Assembly: GCA_030272835.1 (NCBI GenBank)
Contig: SZOQ01000004.1
Location: forward strand, 1-64,000
Direction: 5' to 3'
DNA from: 2-12-FULL-60-25 sp003576745
Lineage (GTDB): Bacteria; Patescibacteriota; Patescibacteriia; 2-12-FULL-60-25
DNA length: 64,000 bases
A model generated the notes under the pieces. The model did no database searches. It was given only the letters and a program-made list of their open reading frames with translations, and was not told where the DNA came from. The position numbers and the translations under genes are program-made. This document shows positions 28,048-36,170 of this stretch, one piece after another (within the stretch, counting starts at the first letter, position 1; each line of letters begins with the position of its first letter).

Positions 28048-28722
28048 TCATACACCAAAATATTTTTCCTTATAGAACCGGATAAGCTGTTCTGCCTCCG
28101 GGATGCAGGAGGGATCGCCCGTGCCCACCTTGGTTTTTTCCTGAACTTTCTCAAACGTGTCCGCGCCATCAAGTACGGCTTCTTCGATATCTTTGTCCGT
28201 AACCTTCGTGACCTTGTCGATGAGGCGGCCGAATTCTATTTCGATGAGATCGTTTTTTCCGGTCCTACGATACCAGTCATTAATGGCCGATCGGAGCGCT
28301 TTGTCCCCCAGCACCGAACAATGAACCTTCCGGGCCGGAAGACCGCCGAGCCGCTCCATAATGTCCTGCGGCTTCAGTCGGCGGGCTTCCTGAAGGGTCA
28401 TGCCGCCGTTCTCCGTGACCATAAGGGACATCATGGATGTTGACGCAATCGCGGAAGCGCAGCCAAAGGTCTGCCACTTCAGATCGGTGATGCGCTCGGT
28501 ATTTGAATCGACTATGATCCAAATTTTCATGGCGTCCCCGCAGGCGGGCGAGCCGACCATGCCCATAGCCGCGTTCGCATACGCCGATTCATCCTGCATA
28601 AAATTCCTCGGATGAAAAAAATGATCCTTCACGGGATCGGCATAAAACCAGCCTTTCGCGTCTTTTGCGTCGACGATGTCGCCTTTCCGGGCATCGGTTG
28701 TCGGGCGTTGAATGGGGTCCAT
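28048..28722 (-). CDS. iscU: Fe-S scaffold protein IscU/NifU-like
   Basis: A 224-residue protein. The scaffold domain is clear: the three cluster-binding cysteines are in GSPACGDAMKIW, KWQTFGCASAIAS and RKVHCSVLG. The C-terminal 60 residues (VTDKDIEEAVLDGADTFEKV, then GDPSCIPEAEQL) look like a reduced BFD-type [2Fe-2S] segment as in NifU, with only one Cys left. It receives sulfur from IscS, encoded directly upstream, and iron to build clusters. The N-terminal 20 residues are an extension. Confidence 0.92.
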   Translation of the reverse strand: MDPIQRPTTDARKGDIVDAKDAKGWFYADPVKDHFFHPRNFMQDESAYANAAMGMVGSPACGDAMKIWIIVDSNTERITDLKWQTFGCASAIASTSMMSLMVTENGGMTLQEARRLKPQDIMERLGGLPARKVHCSVLGDKALRSAINDWYRRTGKNDLIEIEFGRLIDKVTKVTDKDIEEAVLDGADTFEKVQEKTKVGTGDPSCIPEAEQLIRFYKEKYFGV

Positions 28723-28723
28723 A

Positions 28724-28868
28724 GAAAGTAAGTTGTGAGTAGAGAGTAGGTTGGGTGCAGACGTGGAGCGTGAATCTAGGAACAGTTCTAGAGTTGTAGG
28801 GTTCTAGAGTTATGGGGCTGGAAACAATACCCCACAACCCTGAAACTCTAGAACACTGAAACGGTTCT
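28724..28868 (-). repeat. Intergenic repeat, copy 7 (inverted-repeat type)
   Basis: Between iscU and iscS. An imperfect long hairpin: GTTCTAGAGTTGTAGGG and GTTCTAGAGTTATGGGG on one side, CCCTGAAACTCTAGAAC on the other. Same type as the right half of copy 3. Confidence 0.65.
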
Positions 28869-30066
28869 ATTTCACGAAATGCTTCATATCCAGATTCACG
28901 GGGCTCATGTGGCGGAGTTTTTCAACAATGCCAGGCATCATCTTAATGACATACTGAATGTCTTTTTTCGTCGTTGAACGACCCAGACTGAAACGGATGG
29001 ACCCATGGGCGGCTTCATAGCTTAGGCCGGTCGCAAGAATGACATGCGACGGATCGAGCGACTGCGATGCGCAGGCAGAGCCGGTGGATGCGCACATGCC
29101 TTTTGCATCCATGTAAAGAATGGCAGCCTCGCCTTCGATGTCGAGGAAGGAGATGTTCACGATATTCGGAAGGCGTTTCTCCGGATGCCCGTTCAATCGC
29201 GACTTCGGGATGCGAAGGAGGCCTTCCGTAAGCATGTCGCGGAGCATGGCAAGCCGTTCGGATTCGAGGGAAGACATATCCTGCGAAAGATCGAGGGCTC
29301 TCGCAAGCCCGACAATACCGGGAACATTTTCCGTACCGGAACGGAGATTCTTTTCCTGCCCGCCTCCGAGAATCATGGGCCGGAGTTTGACCCCGCGCTT
29401 CCCAAAAAGCACGCCAATCCCCTTGGGACCGTAGATTTTGGAGCCGTTCATGGTGAGCAAATCCACGTGGAGCTTTTGGACGTCCATGGACAAATATCCT
29501 GCGGCCTGACAGGCATCGGTGTGAAAATACGGATATGCCGAAGCCTGCGCCGTCCGCCAGCCAAGAATCACGCGGCCGATATCTGCAATGGGTTCGATGG
29601 TGCCGATTTCATTGTTCGCATACATAACGGAAACCAGAACGGTTTCCGGGCGGAGCGCCTTTTGTACGTCCTCGGGCAATACCAGGCCATAACGGTCTGC
29701 GGGAAGAACCGTAAGGTCGATCGTTCCTTCCTTTTCTCGCCGCCGCAATGGTTCCAGAATCGCCGGATGTTCGATGGAGGATGTAATAATGTGAGCCTTC
29801 GGCAGTTTTGCCGCGCCAATCACTCCTTCGACGGCCAAATTATCGGACTCCGTTCCGCCGGACGTAAAGAGGATTTCATCCTCGCGGCAACGGAGATGCG
29901 CGGCAATGCGCTCTCGCGCATCGTGTACGGCGCGTTTTGCCGCGAGACCGAACGAATGAAACGAAGAAGGGTTCGCATAGACCTCGGTAAAGTACGGGCG
30001 CATAGCCTCAACAACCCGGGGATCGGTCGGGGCGGTTGCGGCGTGATCGAGATAGATGTGCTTCAT
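28867..30066 (-). CDS. iscS: Cysteine desulfurase IscS/NifS
   Basis: A 399-residue PLP enzyme. Visible motifs: YLDHAATAPTDPRV at the start, TSGGTESDNLA for phosphate binding, HTDACQAAG, the PLP lysine in TMNGSKIYGPKGIGVL, and the mobile catalytic Cys in STGSACASQSLDPSHV. It converts cysteine to alanine and passes persulfide sulfur to IscU and to tRNA thiolation. Its start overlaps the end of iscR by four bases, so the two are translationally coupled. Confidence 0.96.
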   Translation of the reverse strand: MKHIYLDHAATAPTDPRVVEAMRPYFTEVYANPSSFHSFGLAAKRAVHDARERIAAHLRCREDEILFTSGGTESDNLAVEGVIGAAKLPKAHIITSSIEHPAILEPLRRREKEGTIDLTVLPADRYGLVLPEDVQKALRPETVLVSVMYANNEIGTIEPIADIGRVILGWRTAQASAYPYFHTDACQAAGYLSMDVQKLHVDLLTMNGSKIYGPKGIGVLFGKRGVKLRPMILGGGQEKNLRSGTENVPGIVGLARALDLSQDMSSLESERLAMLRDMLTEGLLRIPKSRLNGHPEKRLPNIVNISFLDIEGEAAILYMDAKGMCASTGSACASQSLDPSHVILATGLSYEAAHGSIRFSLGRSTTKKDIQYVIKMMPGIVEKLRHMSPVNLDMKHFVK

Positions 30067-30491
30067 GGGGAGAGGCGAATCGCGCAGATATCCGCCAGCG
30101 TTTTTTGGCGGAGAGCGTCACGAATATGTTCCTGAAGAAAAAACCAAAGATGCTTTGAATGGCACAGATGCGAAACGGGGCAGGAGGCCGTACCGGTTTG
30201 GCAATCCACGAGCTCCACCGGCCCTTCAAGGGCGATGAGAATGTCTTCCGCACTGATTGTCTTCGGATTCCTCGCTAGACGATAGCCGCCTTTTGGTCCG
30301 GTTTTTCCGATAACAAGATGATGCGCTTTCAGGGATGCGGCGATTTCCTCCATATACCCTTCGGAAAGACTCATGGCGTCCGCCACATCGCGAAGCGCTG
30401 TGTACTCGCCGGTTGCATGCGACTCCGACAGCTTCGCCATAAGAATCACTCCGAGATGCGCGCGGGCCGATACGCGGAAGATGCTTTGCAT
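30063..30491 (-). CDS. iscR: Rrf2-family Fe-S-responsive regulator (IscR-like)
   Basis: A 142-residue protein. The winged helix spans residues 8-75 (TALRDVADAMSLSEGYMEEI, then TGPKGGYRLARNP). The cluster-binding Cys triad is present as CQTGTASCPVSHLC. Such proteins sense Fe-S status and repress or activate isc genes. The promoter overlaps a palindrome, suggesting autoregulation. First gene of the iscR-iscS-iscU order on the minus strand. Confidence 0.92.
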   Translation of the reverse strand: MQSIFRVSARAHLGVILMAKLSESHATGEYTALRDVADAMSLSEGYMEEIAASLKAHHLVIGKTGPKGGYRLARNPKTISAEDILIALEGPVELVDCQTGTASCPVSHLCHSKHLWFFLQEHIRDALRQKTLADICAIRLSP

Positions 30492-30495
30492 ATTT

Positions 30496-30541
30496 CCTAG
30501 CTAGGTACCAGGAATATACGCACCGCCATGAAGGGCGTCAA
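30496..30541 (-). promoter_or_regulatory. iscR promoter with palindromic operator
   Basis: TTGACG (complement of 30536-30541), 17 bases, TATATT (complement of 30513-30518). The perfect palindrome CCTAGCTAGG (30496-30505) lies at the expected transcription start, just before the ATG, and is well placed for repression by IscR. Confidence 0.65.
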
Positions 30542-30565
30542 CCAGAACCTGTTATGATATGCATT

Positions 30566-31711
30566 ATGAAACGCCTGTTTTTCATTCTCGTCATTTCCGC
30601 CCTGCTCGGCCAGGGCTGTTTCGCTGTTACCGGAACCGTTCCTTCAGTGGAGTCCGATGCACCGGCTCCGGAGGGCTTCGCGGCGTTCCGGAAAGGATTC
30701 GGTTTTATCCCGGGCCCGTCGCCGTTCGCGCGTCCGGACAGCGCCTCTCTCCCGAATATCGTGTGGAAAGAAAGGCCGCCCGCCGTGTCGAATGAAGTGA
30801 CGGTTCTTCGTCAGGCGCCGACCATTCCGGGCGCACTCCTCCTCCAAAATCTCACGACAGCGCTCCGGATTCCGGCCGGCACGCTCGAAGCAAATCCTTC
30901 CGTTCAAGGCCTGACGGCCTCATGGAAAGACGGAAGCGGATTCCTGTGGTCCTATGACGCTTCAACGGGAGCGGTTGCCTTTGAACGCATGAGCGGTCAA
31001 GGCCCGCTCACCGTTCCATCGCTTCCCGATGATGAAAGAATTGTGAACGCCGCGCAGGCCTTTTTCAGTTCCCGCGGCATTGGCCAGCAGGGCTGGGGCG
31101 AACCCACGCTCGCATTCTCGTGGAATAGCTGGTGGTTCAACGAAAGCAAAAACGGAACGTGCATGACGCAGGCGTCGGTGGCGGCCATAGCGTCCATTGC
31201 CAGGGAAGAACTCCCCGTCCCGTCCGGAACGCCGCAGCTCCCTCTGCGATCACATGCCGCTTGCGTAAAGGAAGAATTTCCGAACATGCAAACCGTGGAG
31301 TTTCATCTGACCAAGGATGCGCAGGACGTGTTCGACCGCATGGGGGCGCGCATAACAGGAGCTCGGGCATTTGTGCGCGCATCCGATATGTCGGTCATTC
31401 GGGGATGGTTCCTGCTCAATCAGGACGTGGAGCGTTCCAATTATCCCGCCATAACCTCGGAAGACCTTACGGCCCAGCTGTTATTGGGCGGCATCGGCGG
31501 ATTCGGCGAACTGCCGCGGAACGCGTCCGTAGAATTTACGAAATTTGAAACGGGACTCTATGCGCATCAAGCCTCCGCAGACGGCATTCCGAGGACTTTC
31601 TATCTTCCCGCAATACGGGCGCTCGGCTCCATAACGACGGAAAACGCCAGCGATTCGTTCGCGGTGATCGTCCCTCTTGTGCGGGAAGACCAGTACACCC
31701 GGACGGAATAA
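30566..31711 (+). CDS. Lipoprotein of unknown function
   Basis: A 381-residue protein with signal MKRLFFILVISALLGQGC and lipobox LLGQGC, so Cys18 is lipidated. The mature protein has no transmembrane segment and only scattered cysteines. VEFHLTKDAQDVFDRMGARI and ARAFVRASDMSVIRGWFLL recall domains found in other candidate-phyla lipoproteins, but no family can be named. It lies divergent from iscR and convergent with the thioredoxin-like gene. Confidence 0.7.
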   Translation: MKRLFFILVISALLGQGCFAVTGTVPSVESDAPAPEGFAAFRKGFGFIPGPSPFARPDSASLPNIVWKERPPAVSNEVTVLRQAPTIPGALLLQNLTTALRIPAGTLEANPSVQGLTASWKDGSGFLWSYDASTGAVAFERMSGQGPLTVPSLPDDERIVNAAQAFFSSRGIGQQGWGEPTLAFSWNSWWFNESKNGTCMTQASVAAIASIAREELPVPSGTPQLPLRSHAACVKEEFPNMQTVEFHLTKDAQDVFDRMGARITGARAFVRASDMSVIRGWFLLNQDVERSNYPAITSEDLTAQLLLGGIGGFGELPRNASVEFTKFETGLYAHQASADGIPRTFYLPAIRALGSITTENASDSFAVIVPLVREDQYTRTE

Positions 31712-31723
31712 CGCGCAAAGCGA

Positions 31724-32674
31724 TTACGCGCATCCGCCAAAGGTAACTGCGTATAGTTGAATGCCTGCGCCAAGAGGGTGAATGGTCAGGCGCTCACGAA
31801 GATGCGTTCCTGAAGAGATCAGCCGGTACATACGGGGCTCCGTAACAGAAATAACCGTGCGTCCGTTTGACTCGGTTACATCTTCGCCGCGGACACGAGC
31901 GGGCACCGGTCTTCCATTCAGCCGGATCTCGAGAACAGCGGGCGCCCACGAACGGATGACGAGATTGACTTCGGCCGCGCGGAATTCCATGTTCAGCTCC
32001 GCATCCGGGTCCTGGCTTGATTCGATATGCTCTCCATGTACCGTCCAGCGGCCTTTTGCATACACGCGGTCCTGATCGTGCTCATTCGACGCATCCACGA
32101 ACAACGTTTCGATATCATGAAACCGAGCTGGAGCATTCGCCAAACGTCCGCGGATATATCCGAGATATGTTTCCGGCGTCGTCGGATGGCACACGCGTCC
32201 CGCCGCGCGCTTGGTTTCGTCATCGGATGCGAGTTCGCCGGGAGGGAGACCAAGGACGTCGCGGATATTCCGTTCGGTTTCTTCGTAGGCGCCTTCGCCG
32301 ATGTGATCGTAGACAATGCGTCCTTCGCGGTTTATTAAAAATTTCCTCGGCCAATACTGGTTCGCGTACAGATTCCATATCTGATAGTCCGAATCCATAA
32401 CCACGGGATACCGGATTCCCTCTTTTTTTACGGCCATGCGGACATTTTTCGGTTCTTTCTCAAATTCGAATTCAGGCGTATGAACACCGATAATAACGAG
32501 ACCGGCCGATGCATACATCTCATGCCATTGATTGAGATATGGCTGGGTACGCTGGCAGTTGACGCAGGAGTATGTCCAAAAATCGATGAGCACCGGTCTG
32601 CCGCGGAGACCGGCCATGGTAAGCGGTTCGGAATTAATCCAGGTTAGATTCTGGGGAAATTCGGGAGCGGTCAT
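31724..32674 (-). CDS. Thioredoxin-like protein with DipZ-type C-terminal domain
   Basis: A 316-residue protein. Residues 15-150 are an AhpC/TlpA-type thioredoxin fold with active site SCVNC in DFWTYSCVNCQRTQPYL, then IIGVHTPEFEFE and WPRKFLINREGRIVYDHIG. Residues 190-316 match the beta-sandwich that follows thioredoxin in DipZ proteins (GRWTVHGEHIES, VSVTEPRMYRLI). In DipZ a CcdA-like membrane domain precedes these; here a separate CcdA is encoded 4 kb away. No signal peptide is visible, which is odd for an extracytoplasmic reductase. Confidence 0.85.
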   Translation of the reverse strand: MTAPEFPQNLTWINSEPLTMAGLRGRPVLIDFWTYSCVNCQRTQPYLNQWHEMYASAGLVIIGVHTPEFEFEKEPKNVRMAVKKEGIRYPVVMDSDYQIWNLYANQYWPRKFLINREGRIVYDHIGEGAYEETERNIRDVLGLPPGELASDDETKRAAGRVCHPTTPETYLGYIRGRLANAPARFHDIETLFVDASNEHDQDRVYAKGRWTVHGEHIESSQDPDAELNMEFRAAEVNLVIRSWAPAVLEIRLNGRPVPARVRGEDVTESNGRTVISVTEPRMYRLISSGTHLRERLTIHPLGAGIQLYAVTFGGCA

Positions 32675-32788
32675 GAAGGCAGGGAGTAGGGAGTAGATAC
32701 GGGAAGTATAGCGCTTTTCATCAATGAATTCCTGCTACTTTTCCCCTCTGTTTACTCTCCTCCACGCGCGCATTACGATACCCGCCAT

Positions 32789-33235
32789 ATGCAGCTCCCC
32801 AAAGACCTCCAGCATTTTCCCGATCCCACGCTTATCGTTCTCACCGATGAGCAGGAAGCGCGCATATTCCTTGCGGGCGGCGATGCATACCAAACGCTCG
32901 ACAGCCTTGCTCTGCCGCGCGAATTCAAAAGCGACGCGGAAGGATCATTTGTAAGCTCGGACGGTTCGCGCGTGGGCGGTCCGTCGAGCGACCTCCATGA
33001 TACGCCTCGAAAAGAGGCTTTCGCGAAAACCGTTGCGGAAGCCATCACACGCTATGTCCGCGAAGGACATGCCGTCGTCGTTCATCTCGTTTCCCCGCCG
33101 GAAATGCTGCATCTCATCCAAGCACGTCTCCCTGCCGATGTGAAACCGCATATCGCAAAGACGCTCGCAAAAGATCTCATGAAAAACGATATTCTCGATG
33201 TGATCAAACGGCTCTTTACCCTGCCGGAGGCATGA
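32789..33235 (+). CDS. Host-attachment/baeRF-like protein
   Basis: A 148-residue protein. LIVLTDEQEARIFLAGG, the central GSRVGGPSSDLHDTPRKEAFAK-type segment, then VVHLVSPPEMLHLIQARL and HIAKTLAKDLMKNDILDVI follow the pattern of the Host_attach family, distant relatives of archaeo-eukaryotic release factor domains. Their role is unclear; ribosome or tRNA-related functions have been proposed for the wider superfamily. The short form here keeps the C-terminal KDL motif. Confidence 0.72.
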   Translation: MQLPKDLQHFPDPTLIVLTDEQEARIFLAGGDAYQTLDSLALPREFKSDAEGSFVSSDGSRVGGPSSDLHDTPRKEAFAKTVAEAITRYVREGHAVVVHLVSPPEMLHLIQARLPADVKPHIAKTLAKDLMKNDILDVIKRLFTLPEA

Positions 33236-33305
33236 TTGACGTTGTGAACAAGATTTGATACCTTCCGTCCTTCACACGGCGGATGTTTTTCGAAAGGAGG
33301 CGCCT

Positions 33306-33605
33306 GTGAGATACCGTATTGTGCACCATGACAAACAAACGTCTTTGCGCGCAGGCGATCGTCTGCTTGTGAACGCCGATACCGGGCACGCAAAACTCAC
33401 GCGCGGCGTCGTTCATCTCCGCTTCCTGGACGAGGGCACGGATTCGCTCGACAATCAGATGGACCTGGGCTCGAATCTGTCCTCCCAGACCGTCACAAGC
33501 TTTCTCGCAATGATGTGCGCGCTCACGGGGCTCTGCGCGGAACTCGTGGAGGGCGGGGGGCGCATCTATGTGTTCGAGTTTCAAAACGTAACAAAGGAGT
33601 CGTAG
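33306..33605 (+). CDS. Small protein, first of a tandem pair
   Basis: A 99-residue protein starting at a GTG at 33306. The start is chosen because AAAGGAGG lies at the right distance; a longer frame has no ribosome site. The motif SLRAGDRLLVNADTG, then GVVHLRF and a C-terminal RIYVFEFQN align with the next gene (RLEAGDRIVFNRP, GVSLSFG, LICFELR). They are probably diverged duplicates. Unrecognised, cytoplasmic, beta-rich. Confidence 0.65.
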   Translation: MRYRIVHHDKQTSLRAGDRLLVNADTGHAKLTRGVVHLRFLDEGTDSLDNQMDLGSNLSSQTVTSFLAMMCALTGLCAELVEGGGRIYVFEFQNVTKES

Positions 33606-33606
33606 C

Positions 33607-33963
33607 ATGGAGATCCCCCAGCGCTTCGGACATATCGGGCAGGAAACCCGTCTCGAGGCCGGAGACAGAATCGTCTTCAACCGACCGAAGAGATATATCG
33701 CCTTCGTCCGCAACGGCGTTTCCCTCTCCTTCGGAACCGCGTTCGATGCCGACCGAAAACTCTCCTTCCCGTTCGGAAACACGGAGGAAGACGGCGACAT
33801 CCTCGCCTTCGTCCTCAAACTCATCAAGCTTCTCACTCCGTTCGAAACTGTGGCCGCCCCTGTTACGGACGAGGCGCTTATCTGCTTCGAGCTCCGCCTC
33901 CCGGATGAAAAACACCCTGCGGACGAGGAAACGGATATCCTCCATCATCCGGCCTTTCGCTGA
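33607..33963 (+). CDS. Small protein, second of a tandem pair
   Basis: A 118-residue protein preceded by AAAGGAG, one base after the previous stop region. Similar layout to its neighbour: ETRLEAGDRIVFN, ILAFVLKLIKLLTPF, ICFELRLPDEK. The last 20 residues are acidic and His-rich. Same operon, ending at a strong terminator. The function is unknown. Confidence 0.65.
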   Translation: MEIPQRFGHIGQETRLEAGDRIVFNRPKRYIAFVRNGVSLSFGTAFDADRKLSFPFGNTEEDGDILAFVLKLIKLLTPFETVAAPVTDEALICFELRLPDEKHPADEETDILHHPAFR

Positions 33964-33968
33964 TCTAC

Positions 33969-34010
33969 GCGCCAGTTCCTGTTCAACGGGGACTGGCGTC
34001 TTTCGTTTTT
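33969..34010 (+). terminator. Terminator of the tandem pair
   Basis: GCGCCAGT pairs with ACTGGCGT, then CTTTCGTTTTT. It overlaps the end of the convergent membrane-protein gene. Confidence 0.75.
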
Positions 34011-34627
34011 CGCCATAGCCAGCCCGCAAAGCCGGCAAGAAGAACGCCGGTGAGTGCGGCGAGCAGCAGCGATTCGCGCGATGATTCTCTCTGGAGTTCC
34101 GGCACGGTTGCGGCAAGCGAGGGGCGTATAATCGCAATACGATTGTACGCTGTGAGCGTCATTGCTGTTTCAAAAGCCTCTCCCCTCTTATACCGGATTA
34201 CATTCTCGTGCGTCGGAAAGGCATCCGTAAATACGTCCGTCTCCAGCTGAAACGGCGAGCCTTCCTTTGGACAGCGCACAAGGCCGCGAACGGTAATGCC
34301 GTCGGCATATGCGTCGACAAGCTCGGTCGGGACCGTATCCAGCATCGCGTCCCAGTCGCAGGGTTTTCCGTTTTGGGTCAGCTGTATCCGCCCCTCGACA
34401 AAGGCGGTGAGCAAGCTTCCCGATTCATGAAAACGGGCAAGATCAAGCTCTTCATTCGCGCTCGTGCGGACAATCAAAAATGCCTCATGAGGAAGCATGG
34501 AAACCACAAGCTCGGTTCCGGATGCCGCGGACTCTATATCGAACAATGAAAAGCTCTCGCTGTCTGCAAAAACCGCGTTTGAAGGAACGATCGCGAAAAG
34601 GAGGAAAAAAAGGATACGCCGTCTCAT
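33983..34627 (-). CDS. Secreted protein with C-terminal membrane helix
   Basis: A 214-residue protein, start at MRRRILFFLLFAIVPSNAVFA, a signal peptide. The ectodomain has two Cys (KPCDWDAML and VRCPKEGS), likely a disulfide. The C-terminal segment LLLAALTGVLLAGFAGWLW is a membrane helix with a basic tail. Unrecognised family. It lies divergent from the XRE regulator, with an inverted-repeat operator between, and may be controlled by it. Confidence 0.68.
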   Translation of the reverse strand: MRRRILFFLLFAIVPSNAVFADSESFSLFDIESAASGTELVVSMLPHEAFLIVRTSANEELDLARFHESGSLLTAFVEGRIQLTQNGKPCDWDAMLDTVPTELVDAYADGITVRGLVRCPKEGSPFQLETDVFTDAFPTHENVIRYKRGEAFETAMTLTAYNRIAIIRPSLAATVPELQRESSRESLLLAALTGVLLAGFAGWLWRKTKDASPR

Positions 34628-34692
34628 GACAGGAGTCAGTATACCCTTTCTTTTCAGAACATTCCGCTTTTTCTGGGGAAAACGAGGATATA

Positions 34693-34733
34693 TGTCAATC
34701 CCCCTTGACCATTTTTTCAATGTCTGATATCTT
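34693..34733 (+). promoter_or_regulatory. Promoter and inverted-repeat operator of the XRE gene
   Basis: TTGACC at 34705, 17 bases, TATCTT at 34728. The inverted repeat TGTCAA-TCCCCC-TTGACC (34693-34710) covers the -35 box and lies between divergent genes, the usual place for Cro/CI-like autorepression. Confidence 0.6.
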
Positions 34734-34745
34734 TGTCATCACGTT

Positions 34746-34967
34746 ATGGCCAAAGAACATACAATCTATAATTGTCTTCGCAATCTCCGACAGGAGAAGA
34801 AGATTACTCAAGAGCAGCTCGCGAAAGCGGTCGGCGTCAGTCGCCAGACAATTTGCTCCATGGAGAAAGGCGACTATGTGCCGTCCCTCTCTCTCGCATT
34901 GCTCTTGGCGCAACACTTCAATCATCCTGTTGAACATGTGTTTCAGCTGAAACGCGTTTGCGAATAA
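34746..34967 (+). CDS. XRE-family (Cro/CI-like) regulator
   Basis: A 73-residue protein that is almost only a helix-turn-helix: LRQEKKITQEQLAKAVGVSR then QTICSMEKGDYVPSLSLAL. This is the compact YgzD-like type found in many bacteria. It probably dimerises and binds its own promoter inverted repeat. Its partner could be the divergent membrane protein. Confidence 0.9.
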   Translation: MAKEHTIYNCLRNLRQEKKITQEQLAKAVGVSRQTICSMEKGDYVPSLSLALLLAQHFNHPVEHVFQLKRVCE

Positions 34968-34983
34968 AAAGAAAAGAGCGAGA

Positions 34984-35018
34984 AACGCCGACCCAGAGGG
35001 GTCGGCGTTTTGCATTTT
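34984..35018 (+). terminator. Terminator of the XRE gene
   Basis: AACGCCGACC pairs with GGTCGGCGTT, then TTGCATTTT. Confidence 0.8.
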
Positions 35019-35021
35019 GCA

Positions 35022-35813
35022 TTAGGTTGCCGACAACGGCAGAAAGACGACAGTCGCCGCTGCCATGCCAGCGAGCGTCCACATTACGCCGGGGTCGATG
35101 ATCGGCTGATAGCTCGATGAGAGCTCGGTGGTCGCCATGGAACGTACCGCCTTCTTGGCCTTAGCGTGAGAACCAACGCGCAGTTCATTGATGACCGATG
35201 TCGGGTCATTTTCGTCCCAGCAGGAGCAAACGCCTTTCGAGTTCCCGGCGCTGTTGTACACCCCGATGCAGGACTGATTGTTCTTGCGGTAGATGGCAAC
35301 GTGCAGATCGTAGATCGGCTTCGACAGGCCTTTCATGCTGACCCGCGTTGCATGATAGTAGACGACTTTCTTTATGCAACCGCCCACGTATCCGTACCGA
35401 AACCCGCTCGTGATTTTCAACGGACCGTAACCGCCGGGAGTAATCGACTGGGTTGAAGAACCCGGCCCGTCCGACGATGTCCCGACCGTGACGCCGACGA
35501 TGTCCGCCCCTTGCTCCAGGAGGGGCCATGCGTGGGATACATAGGCATCCACGCTGTACGCATGCGGTCCCGCAACGAACTGTGCGTCGAATCCCTGGCC
35601 GTCCGGAGCCGTCGAGAGCTGATAGAGGTCTGCATCCCGATCTCCGCTCTCGGCAGACGCATTCCCCTCTCCGCCGTAGCTCGCAGAAAAACTGCATGCC
35701 GAATCGCCGTTCGTGGCGTAGTAGGCGTTGCAATCGTCCTGCGGTCCGCAGGATGCTGCCGCCATGGCGAGCGGCGCCGCGAGAATGGTGAGCAGGTTCA
35801 AACGATTTCCCAT
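35022..35813 (-). CDS. Cysteine-rich lipoprotein
   Basis: A 263-residue protein, start at MGNRLNLLTILAAPLAMAAASC with GGAG seven bases before; lipobox MAAASC. The mature part has several cysteines (CGPQDDC, GDSACSF, GGCIKK, QSCIG, GVCSCW), suggesting disulfides in an extracytoplasmic domain. A C-terminal hydrophobic segment (MWTLAGMAAATVVFLPL) may be a second anchor. Unrecognised. The nearby thiol-redox genes could serve such proteins. Confidence 0.68.
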   Translation of the reverse strand: MGNRLNLLTILAAPLAMAAASCGPQDDCNAYYATNGDSACSFSASYGGEGNASAESGDRDADLYQLSTAPDGQGFDAQFVAGPHAYSVDAYVSHAWPLLEQGADIVGVTVGTSSDGPGSSTQSITPGGYGPLKITSGFRYGYVGGCIKKVVYYHATRVSMKGLSKPIYDLHVAIYRKNNQSCIGVYNSAGNSKGVCSCWDENDPTSVINELRVGSHAKAKKAVRSMATTELSSSYQPIIDPGVMWTLAGMAAATVVFLPLSAT

Positions 35814-35879
35814 GGTACGCTCCATTGTCTGGGTTGTATGAAATGTGCCTTTCAAACGTAGTCAGATCAGGAAAGTATG

Positions 35880-36068
35880 TCAAACAGGGAGTAGGGTTGC
35901 GTAGGGCGTTGGCCATGCGGCGAGCAGGATGCGAAAAGTACGTGGGACGTGGTTCGTTGGGAGGAAGAGTACGTAGTTGCGTAGGGGGCATAATTCTAAC
36001 CGAGACCCGAAACCCATTCCCTTTGTCCTTAGCCCTTTCCCAATTCCCAATTGCCAAAAACCCCCAGC
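35880..36068 (-). repeat. Mosaic intergenic repeat, copy 8 (reverse)
   Basis: In reverse: GTAGGGTTGCGTAGGGCG, TTGGCCATGCGGCGAGC, GGATGCGAAAAGTACG, TACGTAGTTGCGTAGGG, GGCATAATTCTAACCGAG, ACCCGAAACCCATTCCC, TTTGTCCTTAGCCC. Nearly full length. Confidence 0.75.
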
Positions 36069-36170
36069 TACACCTCATCTGACCTCTCCATTGCAAACAT
36101 CGCCTTGAAACGGTCTTTTCCTCTGACGAAGGTTTATGGTTCACAAAACCTGGTGTTATAGTTGTTTGAT

